From NCBI GenBank assembly GCA_963589005.1, contig CAVAJR010000001.1, forward strand, positions 1 through 64,000: DNA of 64,000 nt. Reading direction: 5' to 3'. Origin of the DNA: RGIG5612 sp963589005. GTDB lineage: Bacteria > Bacillota > Clostridia > Lachnospirales > Lachnospiraceae. The translations under genes and the position numbers were made by a program. The notes under the pieces were generated by a model. It was given only the letters and a program-made list of their open reading frames with translations, ran no database searches and was not told the DNA's origin. Shown here piece after piece: positions 50,674 through 59,555 of the stretch (position 1 is the first letter of the stretch; each line of letters begins with the position of its first letter).

Positions 50674-52365
50674 ATGGAAGAGACAAAAGAAATTTCTAAA
50701 AATTTTATCGAACATTTCATCGAACAGGATCTGGCAGAGGGGAACAGATGCTACGGTATGAAGATACATACACGTTTTCCGCCTGAGCCAAACGGATATC
50801 TTCATATAGGACATTGCAAGGCACTGACAATTGATTTTGGCATGGCAGAAAAATTTGGCGGAATGTGCAATCTCCGAATGGACGATACCAATCCTGCCAA
50901 GGAAGATACAGAGTTTGTAGATGCGATCCAGGAGGATATACATTGGCTGGGATTTGACTGGGGCGACAGATTTTTCTACGGATCAGATTATTTTGATCAG
51001 ACATACGAATATGCGGTGGAACTTATAAAAAAGGGACTTGCTTATGTATGTGAACTGTCTGCAGAGGAGTTTAGAGAGTACAGAGGAGATATCGGACAGC
51101 CGGCCAGAAGCCCATACAGGGACAGACCGATAGAAGAAAGTCTGGATCTGTTTGAAAGAATGAAAAACGGAGAATTTCCGGAAGGCAAATATACGCTTCG
51201 TGCCAAGATTGATCTTGCCAGCGGCAATTTCAATATGAGAGATCCTGTAATTTATCGTATCAGATATATCGAACATCACAGACAGGGAACGAAGTGGTGC
51301 ATCTTCCCGATGTACGATTTTGCTCACCCTATTCAGGATGCTCTTGAGGGTATTACACATTCTTTATGCTCACTTGAATATGAAGCACACAGACCTTTGT
51401 ATGATTGGGTAGTTTCTAATGTATCTATTCCGGGCATCAAGCCGCGCCAGATAGAATTTGCCAGACTGGGAATAAATTATACGGTTATGAGCAAACGTAA
51501 ACTGCGCCAGTTGGTGGAAAATGGCTATGTATCAGGCTGGGATGACCCTAGAATGCCTACCTTATGCGGCCTCAGAAGAAGAGGATATACATCTAAGAGC
51601 ATCAGGGATTTCTGCGAAAAGATAGGAGTTTCCAAGGTTGATTCGACGGTTGACTGGGCATTTCTGGAGAGCTGTTTAAGAGATGATCTGAATGCAAATG
51701 CTAAGCGGGTTATGGCTGTAATAGATCCGATCAAGCTTACGATCACTAATTATCCTGCCGGACAGAGCGAGGTCCTGACAATTGAAAATAATCCTCTGGA
51801 TGAAAGCGCAGGAACAAGGGATATTACTTTCTCGGGTAATCTGTGGATAGAGAGAGAAGACTTTGCAGAGGTGCCGCCTAAGAAATATAAGAGGCTGTTT
51901 CCTGGCAATGAAGTGCGTCTAAAGGGAGCATATGTTATTAACTGCACCGGCTGTGTCAAGGATGAAAATGGCAATGTTATTGAGGTTCTGGCAGAGTATC
52001 AGCCGGACAGCAAGGGAGGAGATCCTGCTGACGGACATAAGGTAAAGGGTGCTACAATACATTGGGTTGATCAAAATACTGCAGTAGATGCTGAGGTCAG
52101 ACAATATTCATATTTATTTGCTGATCCTGATCCGGACGGACCGGATAAAAATTTCCTGGATGCATTAAATCCTGACAGCCTGACGGTGTTTAATAATTCT
52201 AAGGTTGAGGCCAGCCTTGCGGAAGTAAAAATGCCTGAAAAGGGCAAGGACTGCGAGGGCTTCCAGTTTATGAGACAGGGATATTTCTGCCTCGATAATA
52301 AGGATGCTGCACCGGGACACTTGGTATTTAACAGAAGTGTAGCATTAAAGGATGGCTTCAGATAA
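50674..52365 (+). CDS. glnS: Glutaminyl-tRNA synthetase
   Basis: A 563-residue class I synthetase. It shows the HIGH motif in FPPEPNGYLHIGHCKA, then the GlnRS-type LRMDDTNPAKED, and the KMSKS-type MSKRKL near residue 272. The two C-terminal beta-barrels that read the anticodon are present. It differs from the GltX-type enzymes of most Firmicutes, which make Gln-tRNA indirectly through GatCAB; GlnRS occurs in some Clostridia, probably by horizontal transfer. The ATG at 50674 follows AAAGGAAC; upstream in-frame codons add 13 residues with no family match. The end overlaps the reading frame leading into dut. Confidence 0.95.
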   Translation: MEETKEISKNFIEHFIEQDLAEGNRCYGMKIHTRFPPEPNGYLHIGHCKALTIDFGMAEKFGGMCNLRMDDTNPAKEDTEFVDAIQEDIHWLGFDWGDRFFYGSDYFDQTYEYAVELIKKGLAYVCELSAEEFREYRGDIGQPARSPYRDRPIEESLDLFERMKNGEFPEGKYTLRAKIDLASGNFNMRDPVIYRIRYIEHHRQGTKWCIFPMYDFAHPIQDALEGITHSLCSLEYEAHRPLYDWVVSNVSIPGIKPRQIEFARLGINYTVMSKRKLRQLVENGYVSGWDDPRMPTLCGLRRRGYTSKSIRDFCEKIGVSKVDSTVDWAFLESCLRDDLNANAKRVMAVIDPIKLTITNYPAGQSEVLTIENNPLDESAGTRDITFSGNLWIEREDFAEVPPKKYKRLFPGNEVRLKGAYVINCTGCVKDENGNVIEVLAEYQPDSKGGDPADGHKVKGATIHWVDQNTAVDAEVRQYSYLFADPDPDGPDKNFLDALNPDSLTVFNNSKVEASLAEVKMPEKGKDCEGFQFMRQGYFCLDNKDAAPGHLVFNRSVALKDGFR

Positions 52366-52378
52366 TAAGGAGAATGAT

Positions 52379-52828
52379 GTGAATAATATCCGTACAGTAG
52401 CGATAAAAAAAATAAATGAGGATGCAGTCATTCCGACTTATGGAACCAAATATTCTGCAGGGGCTGATCTTTATGCATGCCTTAAGGAAACGGTGTCAAT
52501 TAATCCGGGAGATACATACATGGTACATATAGGTATCTCGATGGAAATACCTGAAGGATATGTTGGATTAATATTTGCAAGAAGCGGCATGGCTCTGAAG
52601 AGAGGTCTTGCACCGTCTAATAAGGTCGGTGTAATAGACGCTGATTACAGAGGAGAGATTATGGTGCCGGTATTTAATCATTCGAAGCAGGTTCAGACGA
52701 TCGAGCCGGGGGAAAGAGTAGCACAGATGGTAATCACGCCATTTTTAATGGCTGAGTGGAATGTTGTCAGCGAACTTGAGGATACAGAGCGCGGTTCAGG
52801 TGGATTTGGCAGTACAGGCAAGAAGTAG
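52379..52828 (+). CDS. dut: dUTP diphosphatase (trimeric dUTPase)
   Basis: A 149-residue dUTPase, which hydrolyses dUTP to dUMP and keeps uracil out of DNA. The five motifs are present: AGADLYA, RSGMALKRGL, GVIDADYRGEI, RVAQMVI and the C-terminal RGSGGFGST lid. I chose the GTG at 52379, 7 nt after AAGGAG; an ATG at 52352 inside glnS would add nine residues with no ribosome site. It is coupled to glnS. Confidence 0.94.
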   Translation: MNNIRTVAIKKINEDAVIPTYGTKYSAGADLYACLKETVSINPGDTYMVHIGISMEIPEGYVGLIFARSGMALKRGLAPSNKVGVIDADYRGEIMVPVFNHSKQVQTIEPGERVAQMVITPFLMAEWNVVSELEDTERGSGGFGSTGKK

Positions 52829-52840
52829 TGTTGTCAAATA

Positions 52841-52869
52841 TTGAAGAGCCGGTATTATTCTGATAAAAT
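52841..52869 (+). promoter_or_regulatory. Possible promoter of the NifU-like/GGGtGRT operon
   Basis: TTGAAG at 52841-52846, 17 nt, TAAAAT at 52864-52869. An overlapping alternative is TTGTCA at 52831-52836 with TATTAT at 52853-52858 (16 nt). Confidence 0.45.
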
Positions 52870-52955
52870 GCACAATAGTAGGATGTTTGATATGTCATTA
52901 TTTAATGAAAATGGGTATCAGATGTAACACAATTTAGTATGTAAGGGAGGTTCAA

Positions 52956-53648
52956 ATGATCTATTCAAAGGAAGTTGAATTGATGTGTCCTATCGCCTCG
53001 GGAGCCAATCATGGACCAGCTCCTATTCCTCAGGAGGGTGAATGGAACAAGGTAAAGGAAATAAAAGAAGTAAAAGGACTCACCCATGGCATCGGTTGGT
53101 GCGCACCTCAGCAGGGTGCCTGTAAGCTTACCTTAAATGTTAAGGATGGAGTTATCGAGGAGGCATTAGTTGAAACCATCGGATGTTCAGGCATGACACA
53201 CTCGGCAGCAATGGCAGCTGAAATTCTTCCGGGCAAGACAATTCTTGAAGCCCTTAATACAGACCTTGTATGTGATGCGATCAATACAGCAATGAGAGAG
53301 CTGTTCCTGCAGATCGTCTATGGACGTACACAGACAGCATTTTCAGAAGGCGGTCTGCCGATCGGCGCAGGACTTGAGGATCTGGGCAAGGGATTAAGAA
53401 GCCAGGTCGGCACTATGTATGGCACAAAGGCTAAAGGACCTCGTTATCTTGAAATGACAGAAGGATATGTTACGGGAATAGCACTTGATGCCAATGACGA
53501 AATAATCGGATATCAGTTTGTAAGTCTGGGCAAGATGACTGATTTTATTAAAAAGGGCGATGATCCGAATACTGCATGGGAGAAGGCCAAGGGTCAATAC
53601 GGACGAGTAGCTGATGCAGTTAAGATCGTAGATCCTAGATGTGAATAA
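52956..53648 (+). CDS. NifU-like iron-sulfur scaffold-type protein
   Basis: A 230-residue protein resembling NifU/IscU scaffolds. Cys residues lie in MCPIASG, GWCAPQQGAC and ETIGCSGMTHSAAMAAEI; the IscU-type fold is suggested by AALVETIGCSG-like context and VCDAINTAMRELFLQIVYGR. Such genes are almost always followed by a GGGtGRT gene, as here (18 nt gap). The two are common in anaerobes and their joint role is not established; iron-sulfur or metal handling is a reasonable guess. AAGGGAGG serves the ATG. Confidence 0.8.
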   Translation: MIYSKEVELMCPIASGANHGPAPIPQEGEWNKVKEIKEVKGLTHGIGWCAPQQGACKLTLNVKDGVIEEALVETIGCSGMTHSAAMAAEILPGKTILEALNTDLVCDAINTAMRELFLQIVYGRTQTAFSEGGLPIGAGLEDLGKGLRSQVGTMYGTKAKGPRYLEMTEGYVTGIALDANDEIIGYQFVSLGKMTDFIKKGDDPNTAWEKAKGQYGRVADAVKIVDPRCE

Positions 53649-53666
53649 GAAGGGAGGAAGCACATT

Positions 53667-54668
53667 ATGGCATTATTTGAATCGTATGAGAGACGTATAG
53701 ATCAGATCAATAAAAAGCTTGCAGAATATGGAATTTCCTCTCTTGAAGAGGCGGAAAAGATCACTAAGGATAAGGGACTTGACATATATGCACAGGTTAA
53801 GGCTATCCAGCCTATTTGCTTCGAAAATGCATGCTGGGCTTATACAGTAGGTGCGGCACTTGCAATTAAGAAGGGACAGACAAGAGCAGCGGATATAGCT
53901 GCAACACTCGGAGAAGGACTGCAGGCATTTTGCATTCCGGGCTCCGTAGCAGACCAGAGAAAGGTAGGTCTCGGACATGGCAATCTTGGCAAGATGCTTC
54001 TCGAAGAAGAAACAGAATGCTTTGCATTTCTTGCAGGTCATGAATCATTTGCAGCAGCAGAGGGTGCTATCGGTATAGCTGAGAAGGCCAACCGTGTAAG
54101 AACGAAGCCTTTGAGGGTTATTCTTAACGGACTGGGCAAGGACGCTGCTAAGATCATTTCCAGAATCAATGGATTTACATATGTTCAGACTGAATATGAT
54201 TATTATACAGGAGAACTTAAGGAAGTTCAGAGAATAAAATATTCTAACGGAGTAAGAGGCCAGGTTAATTGTTATGGCGCAAATGATGTTCAGGAAGGCG
54301 TTGCGATAATGCATAAAGAGGGTGTTGATGTTTCGATTACAGGCAATTCGACTAACCCTACACGTTTTCAGCATCCTGTTGCGGGCACTTACAAGAAAGA
54401 ATGCATCGAGCAGGGCAAGAAATATTTCTCGGTAGCATCAGGCGGCGGAACAGGACGTACGCTTCATCCGGACAATATGGCAGCAGGTCCGGCATCCTAT
54501 GGCATGACAGATACAATGGGTCGTATGCATTCGGATGCTCAATTTGCAGGATCATCTTCAGTTCCTGCTCATGTAGAGATGATGGGTCTGATTGGCATGG
54601 GCAATAATCCTATGGTAGGCGCAACAGTAGCAGTTGCGGTTGCAGTTGCAGAAGCTATGAATAAATAA
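53667..54668 (+). CDS. GGGtGRT-family protein
   Basis: A 333-residue soluble protein containing the family's namesake motif in VASGGGTGRTLHPDN near residue 266. Other conserved features are PICFENACWAYTVGAAL near residue 50, LGHGNLGKMLLEEE and the Ala/Val-rich C-terminus NPMVGATVAVAVAVAEAMN. The function is unknown. AGAAGGGAGG precedes the ATG. It is partnered with the NifU-like gene upstream, and both share one terminator. Confidence 0.9.
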   Translation: MALFESYERRIDQINKKLAEYGISSLEEAEKITKDKGLDIYAQVKAIQPICFENACWAYTVGAALAIKKGQTRAADIAATLGEGLQAFCIPGSVADQRKVGLGHGNLGKMLLEEETECFAFLAGHESFAAAEGAIGIAEKANRVRTKPLRVILNGLGKDAAKIISRINGFTYVQTEYDYYTGELKEVQRIKYSNGVRGQVNCYGANDVQEGVAIMHKEGVDVSITGNSTNPTRFQHPVAGTYKKECIEQGKKYFSVASGGGTGRTLHPDNMAAGPASYGMTDTMGRMHSDAQFAGSSSVPAHVEMMGLIGMGNNPMVGATVAVAVAVAEAMNK

Positions 54669-54688
54669 TAAATCAATTGCCAATACAG

Positions 54689-54732
54689 TGGGATTGCAAA
54701 ACACATAGGTGCAGAGCAATCCCATATTTTTA
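54689..54732 (+). terminator. Terminator of the NifU-like/GGGtGRT operon
   Basis: A perfect 9-bp stem TGGGATTGC (54689-54697) with GCAATCCCA (54716-54724), followed by TATTTTTATC. Confidence 0.92.
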
Positions 54733-54755
54733 TCATTAATGGTAGGCCGTAATTT

Positions 54756-55751
54756 ATGATGGACTCGTTAAAGAAAAAACAAAATATCACTTATCTTAAG
54801 GCATTTGCCATCATAATGGTCGTGTTCTATCATGCCGTCTGCGATATATTATGTGCTTTTAATCCGGAGGATTTGGTTGCTGCAGAAGCTAAATCAGTAA
54901 TGGAAAATGTTCATGTTCCTTTATTCTTCCTGATTGCAGGATATTTATGCCATAAGCAGGATATAAGAAATTTCTGTAAAAAGAAGATTCAGAGAATTTT
55001 GATTCCCTTTTTGTTTATGTCATGTCTTAAATTGATTTTTAACAATTTCATCTCATCTGTATATGCTCACGGAGAGGATATAGGATATCAATTATTTGAT
55101 GCCTTTATATGCGGTAAATTGTATTGGTTCTGCTATGCATTGCTTGTAATGTATGCAATAGCACCATTATTGTGGAACAGAAAGCTGCGTATATGGATAG
55201 TGCTGATTGGTTCGTTGGCAGTCAATGTTTTTCTGAATATTTCTAATATTGAACTTACGTATGTGCTGCAAATAGAAAATGCAATATACCAAATGCCATT
55301 TTTTGTAACAGGAATGTTATTGGCACAATATGATATATTTCGTAAACCGGTATCCAATATCAAGCGAATGTCATCATCATTGGCGGCGTTAATAATCGCC
55401 TCGGCAATGATATATACAGAATTGGTTCTGGGTATTGATGACTATGTAATTAATTTTATTATGGGCCTTTCAATAATGTATATTCTGTATAATATTGCGG
55501 CAAGTCTTAACGGAACTGTTCCGGACAGAATTCTTGCAATGCCGTCTGCGTACTCGTTTCAGATTATGCTGCTTGACAGTTTCTACAGGATGCTGTTGAT
55601 ATTGATACTGTCGAAATTTATGAATTACGACATTTGGATGGTAATAATAGTTAGCATATTAGTGTTGATATTATCATGTATTACATGCAGAATACTTGTC
55701 AAAATTCCCGTAATAAGGGTATTTATGGGATTGAAAACTAGCATTTCTTGA
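54756..55751 (+). CDS. Acyltransferase-3 family membrane protein
   Basis: A 331-residue integral membrane protein with about ten helices. The N-terminal YLKAFAIIMVVFYHAVCD carries the His of the Acyltransferase_3 (OafA/NodX-like) family, and the LFFLIAGYLC motif is typical. These enzymes move acetyl or other acyl groups to cell-surface polysaccharides or peptidoglycan. The substrate is unknown. Adjacent codons MM at the start allow an ATG at 54756 or 54759. It lies next to an LCP-family gene, consistent with a surface-glycan theme. Confidence 0.88.
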   Translation: MMDSLKKKQNITYLKAFAIIMVVFYHAVCDILCAFNPEDLVAAEAKSVMENVHVPLFFLIAGYLCHKQDIRNFCKKKIQRILIPFLFMSCLKLIFNNFISSVYAHGEDIGYQLFDAFICGKLYWFCYALLVMYAIAPLLWNRKLRIWIVLIGSLAVNVFLNISNIELTYVLQIENAIYQMPFFVTGMLLAQYDIFRKPVSNIKRMSSSLAALIIASAMIYTELVLGIDDYVINFIMGLSIMYILYNIAASLNGTVPDRILAMPSAYSFQIMLLDSFYRMLLILILSKFMNYDIWMVIIVSILVLILSCITCRILVKIPVIRVFMGLKTSIS

Positions 55752-55920
55752 CAGAAACGGACTGAATTGCTAGAATTCTCTGGCAAATGCTTTAAAAATT
55801 AATGCAAGATTTTAAAGGGTGATAGATAATCATTTTTCTATTGTGCGTTTTGCAATTTTGCCTTTATTGAGATTCGGGATATAACCTGGCATTTGACACA
55901 AATAATAGTGGGATTAAAAT

Positions 55921-57750
55921 ATGAGTTATAGAAAACCTAGAAACATGGATGATGATTTATCTGTAAATTCAAGAGACGGTAGCCAAGGTGCAGATGCAAA
56001 TGCTGGAAACTATCAGATATCCGATGAGGATTTTGATCGCATTCTGAGCGATTTTAGAAAATCCGCAAACAGAAATAATGAATATCATAAAGCCAATCAG
56101 CACAGACATGATTATGAAGAATTTGATGAGGAACGCGGATTTTCAGCCGAAGAGTTTCTGATATATGATGACTATATTGATGATGCCAGACGATATAGGA
56201 AACGCGAACGAAGACATTATAAAGATGAATATTACAGTGTTCCTGACAGAGGCCCATCTGCTGCAAGGAGGATAATCGGCAAGATAATGCTGTATCTGCA
56301 GGCAGCCATTTCTATCCTTTTAATAGTCCTTTTGATCAATTTGAATATTTTATCCGGTAAATATCTTGCAATTATCGCAGGAGGACTGGCAATATTATGG
56401 ATTATTATTTTCTTCACGCAGCGAAAACGGCGTAACGCAGGGCAGGCTGTCGGCATGATTGTTGCCATGATCTTAAGTATCATAATGGCAGTCGGGTCGG
56501 CATATCTTATAAAGACCAATCAAGTGTTGGATAATGTATCATCTAGGACATATGATATCAGGACATATGACGTAGTAGTTTTGAACAGCAACAGTGCTCA
56601 GAGTGTAGCAGATGCTGCGGATTATACATTTGCAATAGATTCTTCTATAAGCGAAGGCAATCGTTCGTATGTCGTTTCAGGTATACAAAAGGATACGGGC
56701 AAATCTGTAAAAATTGTAGAAATGACGTCGGCAACGGAACTGGCAAGTGCGCTTCTTAGCGGGGAGGCGCAAGCCGTAATATACAACGATGCGTTCACGT
56801 CAACAATAGTAGAGCAATATGCTGACTATGAAGATCAGGTCAGAATAATTGGTAATTATACCATCAAAACAGAATCCAGCATAAATAATGTAGATGTAGA
56901 TGTATTGGGCGGTGCATTTCTTGCATTTATCAGCGGAACAGATTCAGACGGAACAGTATCCCTGACAGGAAGAAGTGATGTTGATATTGTGGTAGGCGTT
57001 AATACAGTAACTAATCAGATCTTGATGATTACAATACCTCGTGATTATTATGTGGAGGTTCCAGGTATTACGGCTGAGGGATCCAGGGACAAGCTGACCC
57101 ATGCAGGCATTTACGGCATGGATGAGTTGTTGGCAACAGTAGAGAATTTGCTGGGTCGGGAAATCAATTATTATGTAAGGCTGAATTTCTCTTCAATGGT
57201 TGAGATCGTTGATGCTATGGGTGGAGTAACGATTGAAAATGAGCAGGAATTCACCTCACACGGAGGATATTATTATCCTGCAGGTGTACTTGATCTTGAT
57301 GGGGAGTATACACTGCATTATGTTCGCGAAAGATATGCATTTGAGGATGGCGACTTTGCCAGAGGCAGACACCAGATCCAGGTTATTCAGGCTATGATGA
57401 ATAAGCTGATATCCGCAAATACATTGGCAAATTATAACGCATTGGCTGATGCAATATCTAATTTTGCAATTACCAATATGCCGGCAGAAGATATAAAGTC
57501 ATTGATAAGATATCAATTTAACAATACACCTTCATGGCACATTGTAAGCTATCAGATGCTGGGCGATGTTATGTATCAGCCGTGCCAGAGTGCTAATTAT
57601 GAACTGCTGTCAGTAGACATGCCATACGAGGAGGCAATCGAAAATGCACAGACATTATTAGATCAGCTGTTTAATGGAGAAGTGCTTTCCGAGGATTTGC
57701 AATTGACAGATAATGGACAATTAACATATGTTGCATCACCGGCAGGATGA
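55921..57750 (+). CDS. LytR-CpsA-Psr (LCP) family protein
   Basis: A 609-residue membrane protein. The N-terminal 115 residues are acidic/basic and hydrophilic, followed by three helices at about 117-195. Outside are a small alpha/beta region (to about 335) and the LCP domain with GRSDVDIVVGVN, MITIPRDYYVEVPG, DAMGGVTIENE and YVRERYAFEDGDFARGRHQ, including the conserved Arg and Asp residues for pyrophosphate-lipid binding. LCP enzymes attach glycopolymers to peptidoglycan. A TTGACA-16-TAAAAT promoter-like sequence ends directly at the ATG, so either transcription starts upstream or translation starts at a later ATG such as 55945. Confidence 0.92.
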   Translation: MSYRKPRNMDDDLSVNSRDGSQGADANAGNYQISDEDFDRILSDFRKSANRNNEYHKANQHRHDYEEFDEERGFSAEEFLIYDDYIDDARRYRKRERRHYKDEYYSVPDRGPSAARRIIGKIMLYLQAAISILLIVLLINLNILSGKYLAIIAGGLAILWIIIFFTQRKRRNAGQAVGMIVAMILSIIMAVGSAYLIKTNQVLDNVSSRTYDIRTYDVVVLNSNSAQSVADAADYTFAIDSSISEGNRSYVVSGIQKDTGKSVKIVEMTSATELASALLSGEAQAVIYNDAFTSTIVEQYADYEDQVRIIGNYTIKTESSINNVDVDVLGGAFLAFISGTDSDGTVSLTGRSDVDIVVGVNTVTNQILMITIPRDYYVEVPGITAEGSRDKLTHAGIYGMDELLATVENLLGREINYYVRLNFSSMVEIVDAMGGVTIENEQEFTSHGGYYYPAGVLDLDGEYTLHYVRERYAFEDGDFARGRHQIQVIQAMMNKLISANTLANYNALADAISNFAITNMPAEDIKSLIRYQFNNTPSWHIVSYQMLGDVMYQPCQSANYELLSVDMPYEEAIENAQTLLDQLFNGEVLSEDLQLTDNGQLTYVASPAG

Positions 57751-57814
57751 CACTTGAAAAGAGAATAACCAGGTGTTACACTTTCAGTCGATAAAGAAGG
57801 AGGCAATAAAATAC

Positions 57815-58435
57815 ATGCTGACAGTTATAGATCATCCATTAATCAAGCATAAGATAAGTATTATGCGCAACAAGGACACATCTACTTATATTTTTAAGCA
57901 GAATCTTGATGAAATCGCCAAACTTATGGCATACGAGGTTACCAGAAATGTTCCTATCAAGGAGAAACCGATAGAGACACCTATATGCGATACAATAGGT
58001 TATGAGATAGCTCAGCCTGTAGTGCTTGTTCCGATTTTAAGAGCGGGAATCGGTCTTGTAGATGGGTTCCGTGATATTATTCCTATAGCTAAGATTGGAC
58101 ATATAGGAATGTACAGAGATGAAGAAACGTTAGAGCCTATAGAATATTATGCAAGATTTCCTAAGTGTATGTCAGAATCACTTGTTATAGTAACTGATCC
58201 GATGCTTGCAACAGGCGGCAGCGCATCTGCAGCTATAACCAATATTAAAAAAAGAGGAGCTAAGAAGATCCTGCTTGTATGTTTGGTAGGTGTACCTGAG
58301 GGTGTTGCAAGGATTCAGAGAGAGCATCCGGATGTAGACATTACACTGGCGGCAATGGATGATCACCTTAATGAAAGAGGATATATTGTGCCGGGTCTTG
58401 GAGATGCCGGCGACAGATTATTTGGAACAGACTGA
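57815..58435 (+). CDS. upp: Uracil phosphoribosyltransferase
   Basis: A 206-residue UPRTase, which salvages uracil to UMP with PRPP. VIDHPLIKHKISIMRNKDTS at the start, VLVPILRAGIGLVDGF and the PRPP loop VTDPMLATGGSASAAI are diagnostic; the end PGLGDAGDRLFGT is the uracil-binding segment. The ATG at 57815 follows AAGGAGG; a longer in-frame form lacks one. A terminator follows. Confidence 0.97.
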   Translation: MLTVIDHPLIKHKISIMRNKDTSTYIFKQNLDEIAKLMAYEVTRNVPIKEKPIETPICDTIGYEIAQPVVLVPILRAGIGLVDGFRDIIPIAKIGHIGMYRDEETLEPIEYYARFPKCMSESLVIVTDPMLATGGSASAAITNIKKRGAKKILLVCLVGVPEGVARIQREHPDVDITLAAMDDHLNERGYIVPGLGDAGDRLFGTD

Positions 58436-58451
58436 TCAAATGATCTTGATG

Positions 58452-58477
58452 GAACCGGCTTATAGCCGGTTCTTTGT
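58452..58477 (+). terminator. Terminator of upp
   Basis: A perfect 9-bp stem GAACCGGCT (58452-58460) with AGCCGGTTC (58464-58472), a 3-nt loop and TTTG after it. Confidence 0.85.
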
Positions 58478-58553
58478 CATTGTATGCAAATGCAGTAATA
58501 GCAAGAAATATCTCGTATAAGTATATTTTTCTGCATTTAAAGGAAAGCCTAAT

Positions 58554-59555
58554 ATGACCATAAGAGAAGAACGGGAAGAATTTGAAGAGCGTACTTTAAG
58601 TAAGTATGCGGCATTGTCAACGAAGACTAGGGGAAGGGAACAGGATATCGAGCCTTGCCCTATCAGAACCTGCTATCAAAGAGACCGGGACAGGATACTT
58701 CACAGCAAATCCTTCAGAAGGCTTAAGCATAAGACCCAGGTTTTTCTCGCTCCTGAGGGAGATCATTACAGAACGAGACTTACTCATACATTAGAGGTTT
58801 CCCAGATATCAAGAACCATTTCCAGGGCATTGTGGCTTAATGAAGATCTGACAGAGGCGATTGCGTTAGGGCATGATCTTGGACATACTCCGTTCGGACA
58901 CGAAGGGGAGAGGGCTCTTAATTCAAGGCATCCATTTAAGCATAACATTCAAAGCCACAGAATCGTAGAGAAGATCGAAAATGACGGAGAAGGCTTAAAT
59001 CTGACCTGGGAGGTCAGAGACGGAATCCTTAATCACAATATGGGGACAATGCCTGCAACCCTGGAGGGGCGGGTCGTAAGGCTTTCTGACAAGATAGCAT
59101 ATATAAACCATGACATGGACGACGCAATAAGAGCGGGCATACTTAATGAGAAAGATGTGCCGGATGATATTTGCGAGATTCTGGGATGGTCAAGGAAGGA
59201 ACGGCTGGATTTTCTTGTAAAGGATATCATTATGAATTCCATTAACAAGGATGATATAGTGATGTCCGGCAGATCCTTCGATGCAATGATGAGACTCAGA
59301 CAGTTTATGTTTGACAATTTGTATTTTGATTCCGAATGCAAGACTCAGGAAGGAAAGGCAAATACAATGATAGTATCTCTTTATGACTATTATTGTGAGC
59401 ATCCGGACAAAATGCCGACTGAGTATCTGGGACTTATGGACAAATATGGTCAGAGTCTGGAACGTACGGTTTGTGATTATGTTTCGTGCATGACAGATTA
59501 CTATTCGGTAGCAGCATTTAAAGATTTATTTATACCTGAATTCTGGAGGAAATAA
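58554..59555 (+). CDS. dgt: Deoxyguanosinetriphosphate triphosphohydrolase-like protein
   Basis: A 333-residue HD-domain dNTP triphosphohydrolase. The metal-binding motif is RTRLTHTLEVSQISRTI with HDLGHTPFGHEGE near residue 106, and SFRRLKHKTQVF precedes it. It cleaves dNTPs to nucleoside and triphosphate; substrate preference cannot be told from sequence. AAAGGAAAG serves the ATG. Its stop overlaps the dnaG start by one base. Confidence 0.93.
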   Translation: MTIREEREEFEERTLSKYAALSTKTRGREQDIEPCPIRTCYQRDRDRILHSKSFRRLKHKTQVFLAPEGDHYRTRLTHTLEVSQISRTISRALWLNEDLTEAIALGHDLGHTPFGHEGERALNSRHPFKHNIQSHRIVEKIENDGEGLNLTWEVRDGILNHNMGTMPATLEGRVVRLSDKIAYINHDMDDAIRAGILNEKDVPDDICEILGWSRKERLDFLVKDIIMNSINKDDIVMSGRSFDAMMRLRQFMFDNLYFDSECKTQEGKANTMIVSLYDYYCEHPDKMPTEYLGLMDKYGQSLERTVCDYVSCMTDYYSVAAFKDLFIPEFWRK

